Source of the DNA: Blasia pusilla
Taxonomy: Eukaryota; Marchantiophyta; Marchantiopsida; Blasiales
NCBI GenBank assembly: GCA_050084515.1
Contig: CM114271.1
Span: forward strand, 19,716,001-19,780,000
Length of the DNA: 64,000 bases
Direction of reading: 5' to 3'
The notes beneath the pieces are model-generated. The model was not told the origin of the DNA and ran no database searches. It saw only the letters and a list, made by a program, of their open reading frames with translations. Within the stretch, counting starts at the first letter, position 1. Each line of letters begins with the position of its first letter. Positions 25,885 to 38,892 of the stretch are shown here, piece after piece. Both the position numbers and the translations under genes were made by a program.

Positions 25885-27960
25885 GCCCTAATTGGGACAG
25901 GTGGGCTATGAGGCATGGTTATTGAGCATCTTCGAGATTTCTTCTTCCCAACAGATTATGCAAGTGATTTCATTTTTCTATGTAATACACATATTGGGAC
26001 ATTTCATCCCTTGTACTCTATCTAGCTTGAATCTCTTGGGGGCTTGTTGTTTATTGGCTATGGATAAGCCTCCTTCTAGTGTTTTCCCTTTGGCTATTGG
26101 GGAGATTTTATACCATTTGGTTAGTTAATCTATATGCTTACAATTTTGTCACTACTTTAGCGCCTACTTATTTCCTCATCCTTTTAGAGTTTCCTCACAA
26201 CCAACTAAGTTATTGTTTTAGCTTGTTGTAAGATCTTAGTTCATGGGATATGCTCCACTCTTGATATTTATCTACAGTGGATAGTAATTCAAGATTAATA
26301 TGGCTAATATATTCAATTTAATTTCTCGTGCGGCCATATTTGAGGAGTTACCCTATGTGGGAGGATAACTTGTGAGTCTCATTCCATTTTTCCAATCCTT
26401 CTATGCCTTCATAATTTTATTGTTTGCATCAAAGGGGTTCGGGTTTTTGGGATCTCGATTGGATTTATTGATTAAGTCTTTGATTCTTGGATATAACCCT
26501 TTTAAAAGATGAAGAATGACTTCATTGGTTTCCTATTCTAGGGGATCCCAAGTAGGTTTTGGGATTCTATCCCAATGTTTTTGTTGATGTCCTTCCTACC
26601 TCGTCTGAATTGTCCTCCCACTTCAAAGACTTTTCATACTTCTATCACGGTAATTTTCGGTCAACTTTTTGGTCGGAATATATATGAGGGAGATGATGTC
26701 TTGGGTTCACATCAAGCTATCTTGCCTATTTCTTTTGGAGGTATGAGACTTTTCTCTAAAGTCGCATTTGTACCAAATACTTTTTTGGGGGAGTTAGGCT
26801 TAAGTTGCCCCATTTAGACTCTATTGTTTCTCCAAGGAGATGAATCTATCTTGATGGATCATGTGATCCTCGTAAACAAGGGGTATCTATTATACTAACC
26901 AAAATTGAGATATGCTTGGGCTCTTCTCTGATTCTTCTTATTCTCACTACACAAAAAAATTTACCCCTTTTCAGCCAATTGATTATAAAATGACTTGATT
27001 GACTTCAAGAGCTAATCTTAGATAATTTGCAATAAATAAACTCTTCGACCATTCTCTCTTAAGCATCCTCTTACACTTACGAAATTAATCTATATTCATG
27101 TGCACATGACTTATTGCAAATTCTTTTATTTTTCCATTTCATTTTTCTCAAAATATATTCTTAATATCTTTACAATTATGCCTTCGACTTCCTCATCCTT
27201 CTCTATTAGATGTACCAAATTGTGTATGTGAGGCCATTGACATAAAAGGCATTCACATTCTCCAATGCATATATGGTAGAAAACTCAATCCATGATATGC
27301 TTAGAGAGAAGGTAGTATCGATCACTCGTACTACAAGGTATACTATTGGGCAAGAGTAACTAAATGTCTTACCTTCTACTACACAAGCAACCTCTTGTCA
27401 AAGTTGTTCTTGTTATGTCTCGATGTGACTTTCGTCTATTGGGTGATATGGTGATTGTTGATCCAATACGTTATGATTTGGTGGGCCAGGTTGTACATAC
27501 TAAAAGTTATACAACTGAAGCAAGAGCTAGAATCAAGGAGTTAAGTTATGCGATGAGACATGTGACTTATATATATGTATTTATTCCTTTTGCAATTGAA
27601 GTATTTGGGCACTTATATGTGTCTTTTGATATTTTCCTTAAAAACATGTGCTCATCGCTCCCTCGAGAGTCATCTCCATGCTCCTTCTGGTAGTCTTTCT
27701 CTTTCCGTAGTCACTATTTATTTCCGACAATGCATCTCCATGGCTTTACAATGTGCGTAAGCTTTGACCTTGATCCGTCGAGTGGAAGTGATTGAGGGTC
27801 AATCACCTCATTGTCCATTCATGTCTCACCAACTACTAGTGTTCTTTTCATATTTGTTTCAAGCTAGTAATTATGTATCTCGTCGAGTTGGTTTTGGTGT
27901 TGACTTGCCGCCACTTTCATTTTCCATTTCGTTATGCATTTCTTGACTCATGGGATGTTA
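25885..27960 (+). mobile_element. Decayed RLE-type non-LTR element (related subfamily)
   Basis: Translated fragments align in order with the intact-type copies: LRDFFFPTDYASDF (compare LRDCFPSEDTASGF), FPLAIGEILYHLVS, SRAAIFEELPYVGG..LVSLIPFFQSFYAF, LPISFGGMRLFSK, then the endonuclease MSRCDFRLLGDMVIVDPIRYDLVGQ and the RQCISMALQCA tail near 27730. Internal parts are missing (much of box B/C) and the sequence has drifted towards AT with many stops. It is closer to the fragment at 56.5 kb than to the 20.4/59.6 kb copies. Confidence 0.8.
27364..27693 (+). pseudogene. Endonuclease remnant of decayed non-LTR element
   Basis: A 109-codon open piece containing GDMVIVDP and RIKELSYAMRHV, matching the restriction-like endonuclease domain at 56517-57194 almost residue by residue in the core. 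Upstream Cys/His residues (CVCEAIDIKGIHILQC-like, near 27215-27275) are out of frame with it. Confidence 0.7.
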
Positions 27961-30900
27961 TTGCTTTTCTTTGTTTTTTGACGTTTGTTTCTATAATTGG
28001 ATTTTACAATTGGGTCCAATCAATTCCAACTTGTGACCAATTCCAAAAGAAAAAATACTTTTAATATTTCCCTAATACTGAATCACATGTCTACCTAAAT
28101 AATTTCAGCATTTGAAATGACAAACATAAAATGAAAATTTTGGACTATTTTAAAACGTGCGTTACTCCGTCCGACCATATTTTTGCGTACTCCACAAAAT
28201 CGCGCCTTTCGTTAAGTTCTCGTTCCTTTGTCGATACGAACTCATGAGGGCTTCTCAAGAATGCTGGAAAGCCATGGAATGGAGACTTTGGGTGGAAGTC
28301 TGATAGGAAATGAGAGTCGAGAGAGGCATTGTAGAGCTAACAAAGTCCGGCATTTGGGTGGGCCTCGTTCATTTGTCGGTGACTCCTCGTTAGTCGGAAT
28401 CTGTTTGCGCTTTTCGTTTGAGGATTAAAGGGTCTCCAGACGTTTGCCTCCCGATTGGAACCCTCTTCCTTTCTACCGATTGCAGTTGCGTTTGCTTGAG
28501 GTGAATGTTGCAGCGCACGGTCCTTCTGTAACAGCGCGATCGTGACCTCCTCACGAGCTGAGGCTTTGTTTATGTCCTTCGCAGGATATTGTAAGTTCTC
28601 AGTCTCGTAAATTTGACATTTGGCATACTTCTGGAAGATCCTGTGTTGCAATACTACCTCTCATTATCCATGCATTCCTCTATTCAACGGAACTTTCGCT
28701 CATCTGCGTGTCATCTCAGTAGGTACTACTGGTTACGCAAGCATGTCGTCGTCTTTGCAGTTTCGTCCATTCGATTGCTTGCGCCTTGTTTTAGACCGTT
28801 GGACGAGGCTGAATGGCGTGGGGTGTCTATGTGTAGTAAGGGTTGCTCCAGTAACCAGTGCTGCATTTTTGGTCAATGAACTGTGTTTTTCCTGTGGTCC
28901 TTCGTGCGATTCAGCCATTTGGGATGGACAGGAGCACATGTTGGCTTAGCAACAATTGGTAGCTTCGTTCAGTGGTTCTTATATCGTGAAGAAGCTATAA
29001 GTTAATGTGGTCAGATCTCGTCAGAAGATTCACGGACATTGACAGTGAATCCTAAATTTCTGCGGTGAGTGTTTGCTGCCCCTTACCATTAGGCCAAGTT
29101 CAGAATTTCCGATTGCGCGAAACATGATCCTTCTCGACGGTTTGTGCAGGTTTGATCTGATCCCTTCATGCATATTGGGGGAATCCAACAATAATCTGAT
29201 GTGCATGAATTGACTAGTGCAAGTTCTGCAGTGGAACTCTCTAATATAGTGTGAGTAACCACCATACAGAGTGTTGATGTGGAGCTTCCAGGTATCAACT
29301 AAAACTCTGAATAACTCTAAGCACCTTACGAACGTCGCTTCTTACCAGTGCAGCAGTTTCGGGCAGTGAATCTAGACCACGGAACTCGACGTTCAAGGAC
29401 GCAAAGAAGTTGACCGTGTTTGGGGCGATCAGAGACAGCTTGAAACCTATGTTTGCCTGGGCTCAATCTAATCACAATGGTTGATGAAGGGAGGGCCATT
29501 GTAGTGGTCAGAATGGGAAAATGTGTCTCGGCTTTCTCTCCTTATCACACTCTGCTCGACATGAAAAATGCCCAATGCTTCAACAATGCTGTCTGCATTA
29601 CTCTGGTCTTGCTTGTTGAGCTTACTGGAGATACCCTGTCTTTGAGTCTTCATTGTAGATATATCAAAAGTCGATTAGTGCATCCATGTTTTTGCTTGGA
29701 GATGAAGAAAGTGTACGCAGAGTCTTGATGTAAGTGTTTCAGTAGCTCTCAAAAGTGTCCTTCGCTATTTCGTGCCAAACATACACCTATTCTCGCGACA
29801 AAGTGCCAAGCCTCATGTCGACTCTTGCCTCATCCTTACTGGAGTGGTAATTAGTTAAATTCTTCACCAGTCACTCAAATCCAACTATGCAACTGATTTC
29901 AGGCAGTTGGAAACCTACAGTTTTTCAGTGGAATGCGATAAAGACATGATGGACAAAAGAAGATGGAAGAACCTGTAGAGAGAAAACAGGGGCTTCCCAG
30001 GAGGGCTGATACAAAGAAAGCAGTTTTTGTTGGCAGGTAGATGGTAAAACTACCTGCTTAACTTGCTGCAATCAGCTGTGACCTTCGGATCTGCTCTAAA
30101 GTGTAGAATTCAGGGTATAGATTATAGATCCCTTATAGGTTATACCCCACACCAGGACCTTTGTAGATTTTTTATGTTGTGGAGTTCGCACTGGAGGGCA
30201 AACAGGTTCCCTGAAAACAGGATGTCTGGGACTATGGCTTGGGGGCACCTTGCAACCACGCACGGTCATCCATAGGGATGGCTCTAAACTCGAGTGCATC
30301 CGGTGGTACTTGGAATAAATTATTGAGAATGACCCGCTCAAGTTCCATGTCAAGTCGACTGGAATGTTTGTCGCCTTTGTAAGGAACAAGATAACTTAAT
30401 GCCCTCTACCATCTCCTTATTTATTACATCTGTGATTATAAGATGTACGAAACTGCCTGTCTGGCCGGAATTTGTGCACTGCGAACATCAAGGCTAACCA
30501 AGTACATATCTACAACCTTTGTGACACGAAGGTTTAGGCAGAAGAAGCAGAATTTCAACTGAACGACTAACTTGCTTTGCAGCTTCCCCGATGAGGTCAC
30601 AGGCTGCTCTGGATCAGAATAGTACTTCTCTCTACGGCAAGGAGATTCGGGAGACTTTTCTTGATCACTCAAGTGAAGTGATGGCCCAGACATATGCCCT
30701 TGTCTAACTGAAAACCCTCCTGTTCACAAGGGTGGAAGAGATCTCGATACACCATAAACCAAAATAATTAAGAAATTTACGTACAACCAGCTCGCCTTCC
30801 ATTCATGCTTCTGCTGTACTCGAAAGGCAATATTATTTCATACCATCACAAATTGAGGTCGCAGGAAGTTTAGGCGTGAGTGTGAACCGATGACTCGCAA

Positions 30901-31469
30901 GTAACAGTCTATTACATTTGATCGCATCGAAAGGTATCGATTGGGACGAATATGGTAACCTTGATCTGGTAGCCATTGATAGAATGAGAAAATCCAGAGG
31001 AACAGTTGTGTAACTAAACGACCTAACCACAATCACAGTTTCTACGATGCTCTTGAAACGAAAATACAAGAGTTCACGTCATATGATTGTGAGACTCGGG
31101 CGACATGTACAGTTCATCAAGACCTACAAAGATTCCTCACTGCAATGCATCCAGTGATCACCGCCCAACCCAGTCATCCTTCTTGATAGTATCGTTGGTA
31201 GGACTAGCAAGTTGCAGAATTCACACACAAATCACTGAGCGTGACCAGCCAACTGCGAATTGGGCTTTAAATTTTGGTGAAACAGTTTTGAGACTGGCGA
31301 GCAGCCAAAAAATGACAATTAACAGAATATCCAGAGTGATGGGCCTGCAATTTGTCTTCTGCTTTATGTAGAAGTGTATGGACTTATCTCTTGAACCCTA
31401 GTAATTACATGTCCTTGTAGAAACAAAAAACCTCGAGACAAAAAAGCTAATTTACAACGCCAGACAAGA
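27961..31469. other. Region with no protein-coding call
   Basis: About 3.5 kb of mixed composition, stop-dense, with only short frames and no motif. Composition from about 28.2 to 31.4 kb is less AT-rich than the spacers around it and resembles transcribed non-coding or UTR sequence. The part next to 31469 should contain the NFS1 3' UTR on the minus strand. No tRNA, rRNA or snRNA was recognised. Confidence 0.45.
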
Positions 31470-32909
31470 CTAATGCTGTGACCACTGGATACTTTTCAGG
31501 TCGATTCCCTCTTGAACCATCTCCCACAGTGGACTCATTTGTCTCAACTTCTGTACTCGATCGACTGTGAGTGTCACTGCCCTATCTACTTCCTCTCTCG
31601 TTGTAAATCTCCCGAAACCGAACCTTATAGATGTGTGCGCCATGTCCTCTTCAACCCCTAAAGCTCGCAAAACGTACGATGGTTCGAGACTTGCACTGGT
31701 ACAGGCACTTCCGCTCGATACGGCAACTTCTTTAAGCCCCATTAGAAGACTCTCTCCCTCGACGTAAGAAAAGGAAATGTTCAAATTCCCAGCGTACCTA
31801 TGTTCCATGCTTCCATTCATTACTAGTCCTTGAACCTGGGAAGTGATCCCCTTCAGGAATCGTTGTTGCAAATCCAGGACGTGCTTCGTGTCATTGGCCA
31901 TCTCTTGCATGGCAACCTCGCAAGCAGCGCCCATTCCGACTGCAAGAGGAGTGGGAACAGTTCCACTTCTTATACCCCTCTCTTGACCACCACCACTCAT
32001 AAGAGCTTCAACCCTAACGCGAGGTCTCCGACGCAAGTATATAGCACCAACACCCTTGGGGCCGTAAAGTTTGTGACCACTCAAGGACATCAGATCAATC
32101 TTCATCTCATCGACGTTGATCGGAATCTTACCCGCAGCCTGGGCCGCATCGGTGTGGAAGAAAATCTTGTGCTCGCGACAAATCTCTCCAATTTCAGCAA
32201 TCGGTTGGATAACACCGATCTCATTATTTACAAACATCACTGACACCACTCCTGTATCAGGTCGAATGGCAGCTTTCAGCTGATCCAAATCGATGAGCCC
32301 ATCCTTCTTCACCGGGAGATAGGTGATGTCAAACCCTTCCTGCTGCAGATGTCGGCAGGAATCGAGCACACACTTGTGTTCCGTCTGTGTCGTAATCACG
32401 TGCTTCTTCTTGTCTTTGTAAAAGTGCATCAATCCCTTAATAGCTATGTTGTTAGATTCGGTTGCACCGGATGTGAAAATAATCTCTTTCGGATTTGCAC
32501 CTATTAGCTGGGCAATCTGTCCCCTAGCTCTCTCCACAGCATCCTCACTTTCCCAACCATACACGTGAGTCCGCGAGTGAGGATTGCCATACTGATCGAT
32601 AAAATACGGCAACATCGCATCCAGAACCCGCGGATCCACCGGAGACGTGGCTTGCATATCCAGGTACAGAGGCCGCCCGGGCATCTTCACTCCCTTCATC
32701 ATCACTGCTGGTGCGTCATCATCTTCCACCACTGCCGCGGCCGATGCAGACGAATAATGGCGTGCAAAATTCAAATCCGGAAAATCTCTGCACAAAACAT
32801 AAGAGCGCTTCGCCACGGACGACACCTCTGTAACAACCGGAGCCCGAGCCTGCCAAACCTGCGCCAACGCCCTACCGACTATCTTCCTCATCTGCGCCCG
32901 CGCGGCCAT
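31470..32909 (-). CDS. NFS1: Mitochondrial cysteine desulfurase
   Basis: PLP enzyme that takes sulfur from cysteine, giving alanine and an enzyme persulfide that feeds iron-sulfur cluster assembly on the ISCU scaffold with ISD11 and frataxin. Intronless frame of 479 residues. Residues 1 to about 75 are Arg/Ala/Ser-rich without acidic residues at the start, as expected for a mitochondrial presequence. Visible signatures: TSGATESNN (147-154), TEHK with the cofactor-stacking His178, DAAQA (254-258), [10 protein letters not shown] with the PLP-binding Lys280, [12 protein letters not shown], and SSGSACTS with catalytic Cys403. The eukaryotic C-terminal tail ([17 protein letters not shown]) is complete. 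Arabidopsis NFS1 is also intronless and about 453 residues. All key residues are present, so the gene looks functional. Confidence 0.98.
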   Translation of the reverse strand: MAARAQMRKIVGRALAQVWQARAPVVTEVSSVAKRSYVLCRDFPDLNFARHYSSASAAAVVEDDDAPAVMMKGVKMPGRPLYLDMQATSPVDPRVLDAMLPYFIDQYGNPHSRTHVYGWESEDAVERARGQIAQLIGANPKEIIFTSGATESNNIAIKGLMHFYKDKKKHVITTQTEHKCVLDSCRHLQQEGFDITYLPVKKDGLIDLDQLKAAIRPDTGVVSVMFVNNEIGVIQPIAEIGEICREHKIFFHTDAAQAAGKIPINVDEMKIDLMSLSGHKLYGPKGVGAIYLRRRPRVRVEALMSGGGQERGIRSGTVPTPLAVGMGAACEVAMQEMANDTKHVLDLQQRFLKGITSQVQGLVMNGSMEHRYAGNLNISFSYVEGESLLMGLKEVAVSSGSACTSASLEPSYVLRALGVEEDMAHTSIRFGFGRFTTREEVDRAVTLTVDRVQKLRQMSPLWEMVQEGIDLKSIQWSQH

Positions 32910-33300
32910 GCTTTCGCGTCCAAAACGACCTAATCTCCTCCTCCTTCTCCTCCTCCTTCACCTACGATCGGCGGCCTTCTTTGGTACACACACTGTACGA
33001 CTCAACGATCCGCACAACAATTCTCGTCCGAGCTCCGCTTCTCTCTCTCTCACACACACACACGCTTCTCTCTCTCTCTCTCTCACACACACACATTCAA
33101 GCTCTACGACTACGAACGGTCGATTTTCCTCCGCACTGGGCGGATTCTCGTCGCTGTTTCCGTGCGCCTCGCTCGACATGGATCACCCACCGAAGCGACT
33201 CCCTTCACTTCATCCGCAAGGGCTTCAATACTACTCACCCCACACGCCCAGCTACACTTCCTCGTGTTAACAGGGGAAGGGCTAGAGAGTGCTCAACATG
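32910..33300 (-). promoter_or_regulatory. NFS1 5' leader / promoter region
   Basis: Contains a compound GA/TG microsatellite at about 33039-33096. A 73-codon frame on the minus strand (33179-32958) begins with ATG and ends 48 bases upstream of the NFS1 start; if transcribed it would be an upstream open frame. No certain TATA box. Confidence 0.45.
33039..33096. repeat. Compound CT/CA microsatellite
   Basis: Two consecutive blocks, each a CT run followed by a CA run, in the NFS1 leader. The block structure suggests duplication of a short compound unit. Confidence 0.9.
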
Positions 33301-36300
33301 CTCGGCTTAACGGAGGAAGGCTTAGGATATGCTAAGATAAAAACAATTTCTTTGTAAGGCAAGAAAAATAATTAGAATTTATGTCTATATTATTATTGGA
33401 GATTAGTTTTTTATTTGGTAACACCTTTATTATTATTGGAGACTGCTTTTTTTATTCGGTAACATATCATTGTTTCTTGACATGTGACAATCGAGTAGAA
33501 AAAATATTTCCTCTTTTACGAGCAACAAGAAAAAAATATTTTTTGTCCAACATGATTAGTTCCTTCAATCTTGTGTATGACGTGGGACTGCCCCACTAGT
33601 ATATTATTATGAGTGAGTGTCTTCTTCATTTGTAAATGTCAAATGTTGGATAGCAAGAAAATATTTTTCACAGTGCGGGAAGCAATGAACACATTTTGAA
33701 TTTGTGAGAGTATGGTTGGTACCTTCATTCCAGTGTATGGTGCGGGATGTACACTAGGATTAAGTTATTCCGACCCATCACGAGTTTGTCTCCCAACTAG
33801 TTACATCATAGAAATCTATATATCTAATCAAAATTTATGTTACTAGTATTTTTGTGTATGTGCGATGCTATGGACCAAAAATACCTTTGGAGAGAACCCA
33901 TCCATTTTCTTATGTATGGAGAGAGGCAAGCCCTTCTCCCTCCGACTGTGTTTATTGGCTCTTGATTATAGAACACTAGAATGTTTTCCGTGCTATGCAT
34001 GGATGATCTTCAAATTTTAAAAATATTATAGTTTAGCACCTATGGTCCTCTTTTCCCTTCCTCATTTAATTCAATTGTCTCCTCTTGACTTAACTCCCTC
34101 TTTTAAAATGAATTGTGTCAACACCAAAAGAACCCTTAAAGAACGGGTGTCAACACTGGAGGAGGGTTTGCTCTAACCCCATCCTCTTTTAATTATATAA
34201 ATAAGATGATACCATCTCCCAAAATTCCCCATTTCATCTATCCATCAAAATCATTCTTATTCTCTATCCACTAACCTTTATTCTTATGAGAATTGAAAGA
34301 GTATGTCTTCCCTCTTGTCTATCTCAATTTCCATGGAGAATACAATAATATGAACATTTCGTCGTACTTTTGTGCTCTTGTAATGGATGAGGCCATGAGG
34401 ATGGTTTCTTCTCTCCACCCCCTTGAGACCCATCCATTTTCGTCTTTTGGCAAGAGAGAGGGACTCCTCCTCCCTTCCACCTTCTCATGTTTTCCCTATG
34501 ATAGAGAGACTAGGGATGAAGATGGAGAATTGTTATTTTCCTCTCTTCTTTGGAATGGTTGGGGGTTGATAGGCCATCCCTTTGTCTTCTAATTTCTATC
34601 CCTTTTGATAGAGAGAGATACCTTCTCCAACTCTATGATAGTTTCTTCTTGAAAATTAAACAATTTTAAGAAATTTGTTTATGAAGCCTTCTTTTGTTGA
34701 AAATTTATATCTTTCTTTCTCTATCTTCCTCTCCCTTCTTCAAATTTATGCCTTCCCCCTGTTCCCTCCCTTCTCATCTTTAAAATTTAACACTTATTAG
34801 AAGAAAAAAAACCCTTCCTTGTTGAAAATTGACCTTTTCCTTTCTTTCCTTCCTCTAAAAAGAATCAACTTTATCTCTCCTCCAAAATTAGTATTTTGGT
34901 TAGCATCTCACATGTAACAAGAGGTAACCAAAAGAATAATAGAGAGAGATTTGAAGGAAAAATTGAAAAAAAATTGTTTAAAAAAAACCTTTAACTTTCT
35001 TAGTTTTAAACTTTAAAAAGGGGTTTCAATAGAGAATTTTACATTTCTTAACTACTATTGCTAATTATAGTGAAAATTTTTGGTTTCAAGCCAAATTATC
35101 GTATAAAAATTTAATATAAAAAATAAAAATAATCATTGAGATGAAACAAACTAACAATGCAATAAAAAAAGCATTTTTTTCTTGTAGTTCATCTCGATCA
35201 TGATGATACGTTACCTTGCTAACTTTTTGGTTTTATGGGCTTTCGTAAATTTATAATTGTAATGATCCTATATACATGGAATCTTTGTTTATTCACTGGG
35301 AGATTAGAGAAATCTCTATGTAATCTTCAACGATATACCATATTTAGAAATAATAAAAAAAATGATAATTCTAGTGACATAGATATTCAAGCTAAATTTC
35401 ATGGGTTTGTAGAGAACTTGTTGATTTGTTAACAACTCTAAATCAAGAAAGGACTTCTATGCCCCTATAGAGGTGGTACAGAAGGTTCATATAATGTTAA
35501 AAAACTCAACAAGGATTTTCTTATGACGTAATTCATCCCTTTCGACCAGGAAAAAAAGTTGCATTAATATGTTGTTACAAATATGTGATGGGGAGGTAGA
35601 TATGAAAGTAACCAAAGATGTGTATGATGATCTGGTTTATTTACAATTATGAACCACATATATCTACATATGTCATATAAATTCAAGGGTTTTGGGCAGA
35701 AATATTTGGACATGATCTTGTCATAAATAAAGTCCTTTCATAAACTTATCTAAGCCGGGTTTATAAGAAACTACTAAACTGAAAACAAGATTGTGAATTT
35801 TTATCACACGTAAATTACATTGGTCTATACATACTTTTTAACTCACCGAGTGAATTTGCTCGTCAATGGTTGGCACTTGTCTGAATATAGTTTGGATGTA
35901 CTTTCTACAATCATGTTTAACTCCGAATTTCAGTTAATCATTATATAACTTGTAAAGACCATGCTAAGAAATCTCCAATGAAATTAAAAAATCAGATTGT
36001 CACTACCTAGTTGTAAAGTTAGAAGATGTTTATTGCTATGTGTATGAACAATTTGGATTAAGTGAAAAGATGGATATATCGCTTAATACCACACATGTAG
36101 TAATATAGAGACAGTATTTAGAAATATTCATTATAAGTTAATGAATAAATTATGGCTAACAAGTTGTAAATGTAGTTGATATATGTTGCCCTATGTATGA
36201 ACTATGTAATTTAATGATTAAATTGTCACTAACCAATTAGAAAATTAGAAAATATGAGATACTTTTTGTCTGAAAATATTGGCCGGTGTGAGAAGATGAA

Positions 36301-36830
36301 TATATGGTTGAATACTACCCAGGTAGCAATAAAGAGACTGTGCTTAGCAATCTTAGTATAATTTAACGAACACAATATCACTAAGCAATTGCATTGATAA
36401 TTGATAGATATTGTTTGGTATGTGAATCAATCAAGACAACAACATGGCCAATTCGGAATAGGCATGTATCATTGAACAGATAACACACACAAATGATTGA
36501 GTTTTCTAAACAAAATAGGCGTAGCGAGAGTTGAACACTTGGTTCATTTCCAAGTGAGGATAAATTCAGCTTGCAAATGGTTTTTAAATTTAACGTGTCT
36601 GTGTGTAAATGTCAAATATAGTGTTAACATGCAATTGGAGAATACATAGAAAAGTAGGCAAAGATGAATACCACTTTGTGGATTAGTTTCACTTACGAAT
36701 CATATCGGTTTAAAGAAACTCTATAGCTTTCATAGTTATTTTTCCAAGGGAGTTAATGATTGATGTTCATATTACTTTGGAGGTTCATTATAGGTTTGAT
36801 GTGGTTATAAATGGTAAAATTGAATCAACA
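33301..36830. other. AT-rich spacer, no gene
   Basis: Stop-dense AT-rich DNA with long T and A runs; pyrimidine-rich at about 34400-34850. Short frames (for example 34293-34592) have no motif. No terminal repeats or element were recognised. Confidence 0.6.
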
Positions 36831-37684
36831 TTGTAGTAGCCTCACTAATATGGAGAGTTGAATGGATAATCGTATTGAAGACTAAGTTATAGTCAAACTC
36901 ATCAAACATCCAAATTGCTATATTTGGTACTCATACGAAGTAGGAAAGCTTAATCTTGGTTAGTTAGTTAAGTAAAATTATCTTAACTAGAATTAGATAA
37001 TCATAGTTAGTTCAACTCAAGACTATGGTTGGGATTAAGGTTAGGGTTGCTTACACATACCCTATATAATTCAGAAAGGGATCATCCTTTATACACTCTC
37101 TCGTTGCAAAATTTTGTTCTCCATGGTCGGATATGTTTCTTTAGTAGTTTTTCTATATGATGTCAAAGCGATAGGAGAACATCAATCGAAAATCTTTGTG
37201 TTTGAAGATATAAGAGAAAGCACAATTCTTATTAATGAGAAAGAAATTTCAATCAGAGCTCAATTGCATGAAATTTGAGATGGAGCTATAACGGTGACAA
37301 AACTTTGGAGGCATTTTTAGGGCCTTTCCCGTCGATTCAACAATCTGCGTTCGTGTCAATGTAGATTACAACAAAGCCTTCTACTGAACTTTTTGTAAAG
37401 CTTGTCGAGAGCTTTCCAACGCATTCCAACTTGTTTAATTGTGTCGTTCTCAACTCTTGCAATATCAATTTCAATGTAGGATAATGCAATTAGTGAAGGA
37501 AAGTTGTGCAGTCTGCTCTCTATAGGCCAATTCCGACTAGTTCTTCCATATCGTTGATCAATTTTGGCAAATCTCATGTCAATTTCTTTGTAGGAGTGGT
37601 CTATGCTTCAATTGGAGCAGTTGAGAGCCTAAAATTACGTTTTGTGAGAAAAAAACATTCTTCATGGATTATTCCTCCGCATCA

Positions 37685-38018
37685 ATTATAAAAGAGAATC
37701 TAGATAAGCACAATTATAATGTTTGGAAGTTTTGCATAAAGTAATTTCTCATGGGTCAAGAACTATGGGAGCTTAATAGAGGTAATGAGGCCAAACCAAA
37801 AGATGACTCAACATACTTGAATGTTCGTGCTTGGAACAAACGCGCAAGGCAAATGATTCACTACATTTCAATAACAATTAGTTCGCCAATGATTGGTTAT
37901 ATTCAAGATGTTGATATTCCAAAGGAGACTTGGGATGCATTGGAAAAGTTATTCCACACATCTACGAAGGCCAGAAAGCGACAATTGAATGAAGTGAGGA
38001 AAAGATCAAACTTTGCTT
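37685..38018 (+). pseudogene. Copia gag (UBN2-like) remnant
   Basis: Reads ENLDKHNYNVWKFCIK, a stop, then MGQELWELNRG and IPKETWDALEKLFHTSTKARKRQL, the typical start of copia Gag (N-Y-x-x-W-K and D-A-W-x-x-L motifs). It ends in a frame break near 38018 before a Gln-rich linker. No zinc knuckle was seen. Confidence 0.75.
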
Positions 38019-38132
38019 AAGAAGAAGGCAGATATGAGGATGAGAGTATTACAACAACAAAACTATGTGGAGCAACAACACCAAGGGCATAATCAAGAAT
38101 AAAAATATTCACAAAGTGATCACTTCTTAGTA

Positions 38133-38892
38133 ATGACTCATCATTTGGGAGCAACGGTCAAGAAAGTCTTAACAGCAGATTGGTATATTGACTCTGGTGC
38201 ATCAAATCACATGACCTCACAAGCTAAATTATTGAATAGTATGGAGCCGATGAAAGATCCTGCAATAGTGCTCACAAAATATGATACTCAACATCATATC
38301 ACACATATCGATAAAGTTCCAATAGCATCATATGGTCTTTGTACTCTTAGAAATGTTCTCTATATTCCTACCATTGCAAGAAATTTGATCTCTATAAGAC
38401 AAATAGTAAAACAAGGTTGTCAAATGAAGTTTAACATAGATGGTTATTTCATTGAAACAATGGATGACTAGACTATGAGAGCGAAAGGAGCAAGATTTGG
38501 TAGAATATTCAATTTAGATGTTTCTATGCCCTAGATTCAAATATCAACGTATGGTCAAACAAGCCAACAAGTCACAAATATAAATGTGTGGTGTAAGAGA
38601 ATTTGGCATATGAATCTTCAAAGATTACAAAGTCTTTCATCATCTAATATAGTACTAAAACTTCCTAAATTATCAAGTCCTACAATGTCGAGCTATGCCC
38701 TGCTTGCCAATTTGAAAAACAAGATAGATTTCCATTTCCAAAGCAAGGTAGAAGAGCGTCCAAGATATTGGAGTTGATTCACAATAATGTGTGGACAAAA
38801 ATATAATATAGCCTTAGTGGTTGCCAATACTTTGTTTCATTTATTGATGACTTCTCTAGGTATATATGGGTATACTTTCTGAAATCCAAGTT
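38133..38892 (+). pseudogene. Copia protease and N-terminal integrase remnant
   Basis: WYIDSGASNHMT (about 38178-38213) is the copia aspartic protease active site, followed by LRNVLYIPTIARNLISIRQ. The pre-integrase zinc region follows at 38586 (RIWHMNLQRLQSL), then the integrase core [21 protein letters not shown], cut at 38892. Several stops interrupt it. Confidence 0.85.
38888..38892 (+). repeat. Target-site duplication, left copy
   Basis: Sequence aagtt, repeated exactly at 46244-46248 beyond the 3' LTR. Five base pairs is the usual Ty3 integrase stagger. Confidence 0.93.

Larger units (their letters stand above)
36831..38892 (+). mobile_element. Ty1/copia retrotransposon, left part, interrupted
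   Basis: Gag, protease and the start of integrase of a copia element read in order on the plus strand and stop at 38892, where a chromovirus is inserted; the integrase continues at 46244. A weak primer-binding-like word (tgtcaaagcgatagg, 37161-37175) follows a candidate LTR end near 37150, so 36831-37150 may be the 5' LTR. That boundary is tentative because no 3' LTR was found. The frame has stops and shifts throughout. Confidence 0.8.

Noticed and set aside
31567-32933. Plus-strand ORFs opposite NFS1
   Set aside because: Antisense shadows of a complete, strongly conserved gene.
34293-34592. Open frame of 99 codons in the spacer
   Set aside because: No motif, low-complexity surroundings, no splice or start context.
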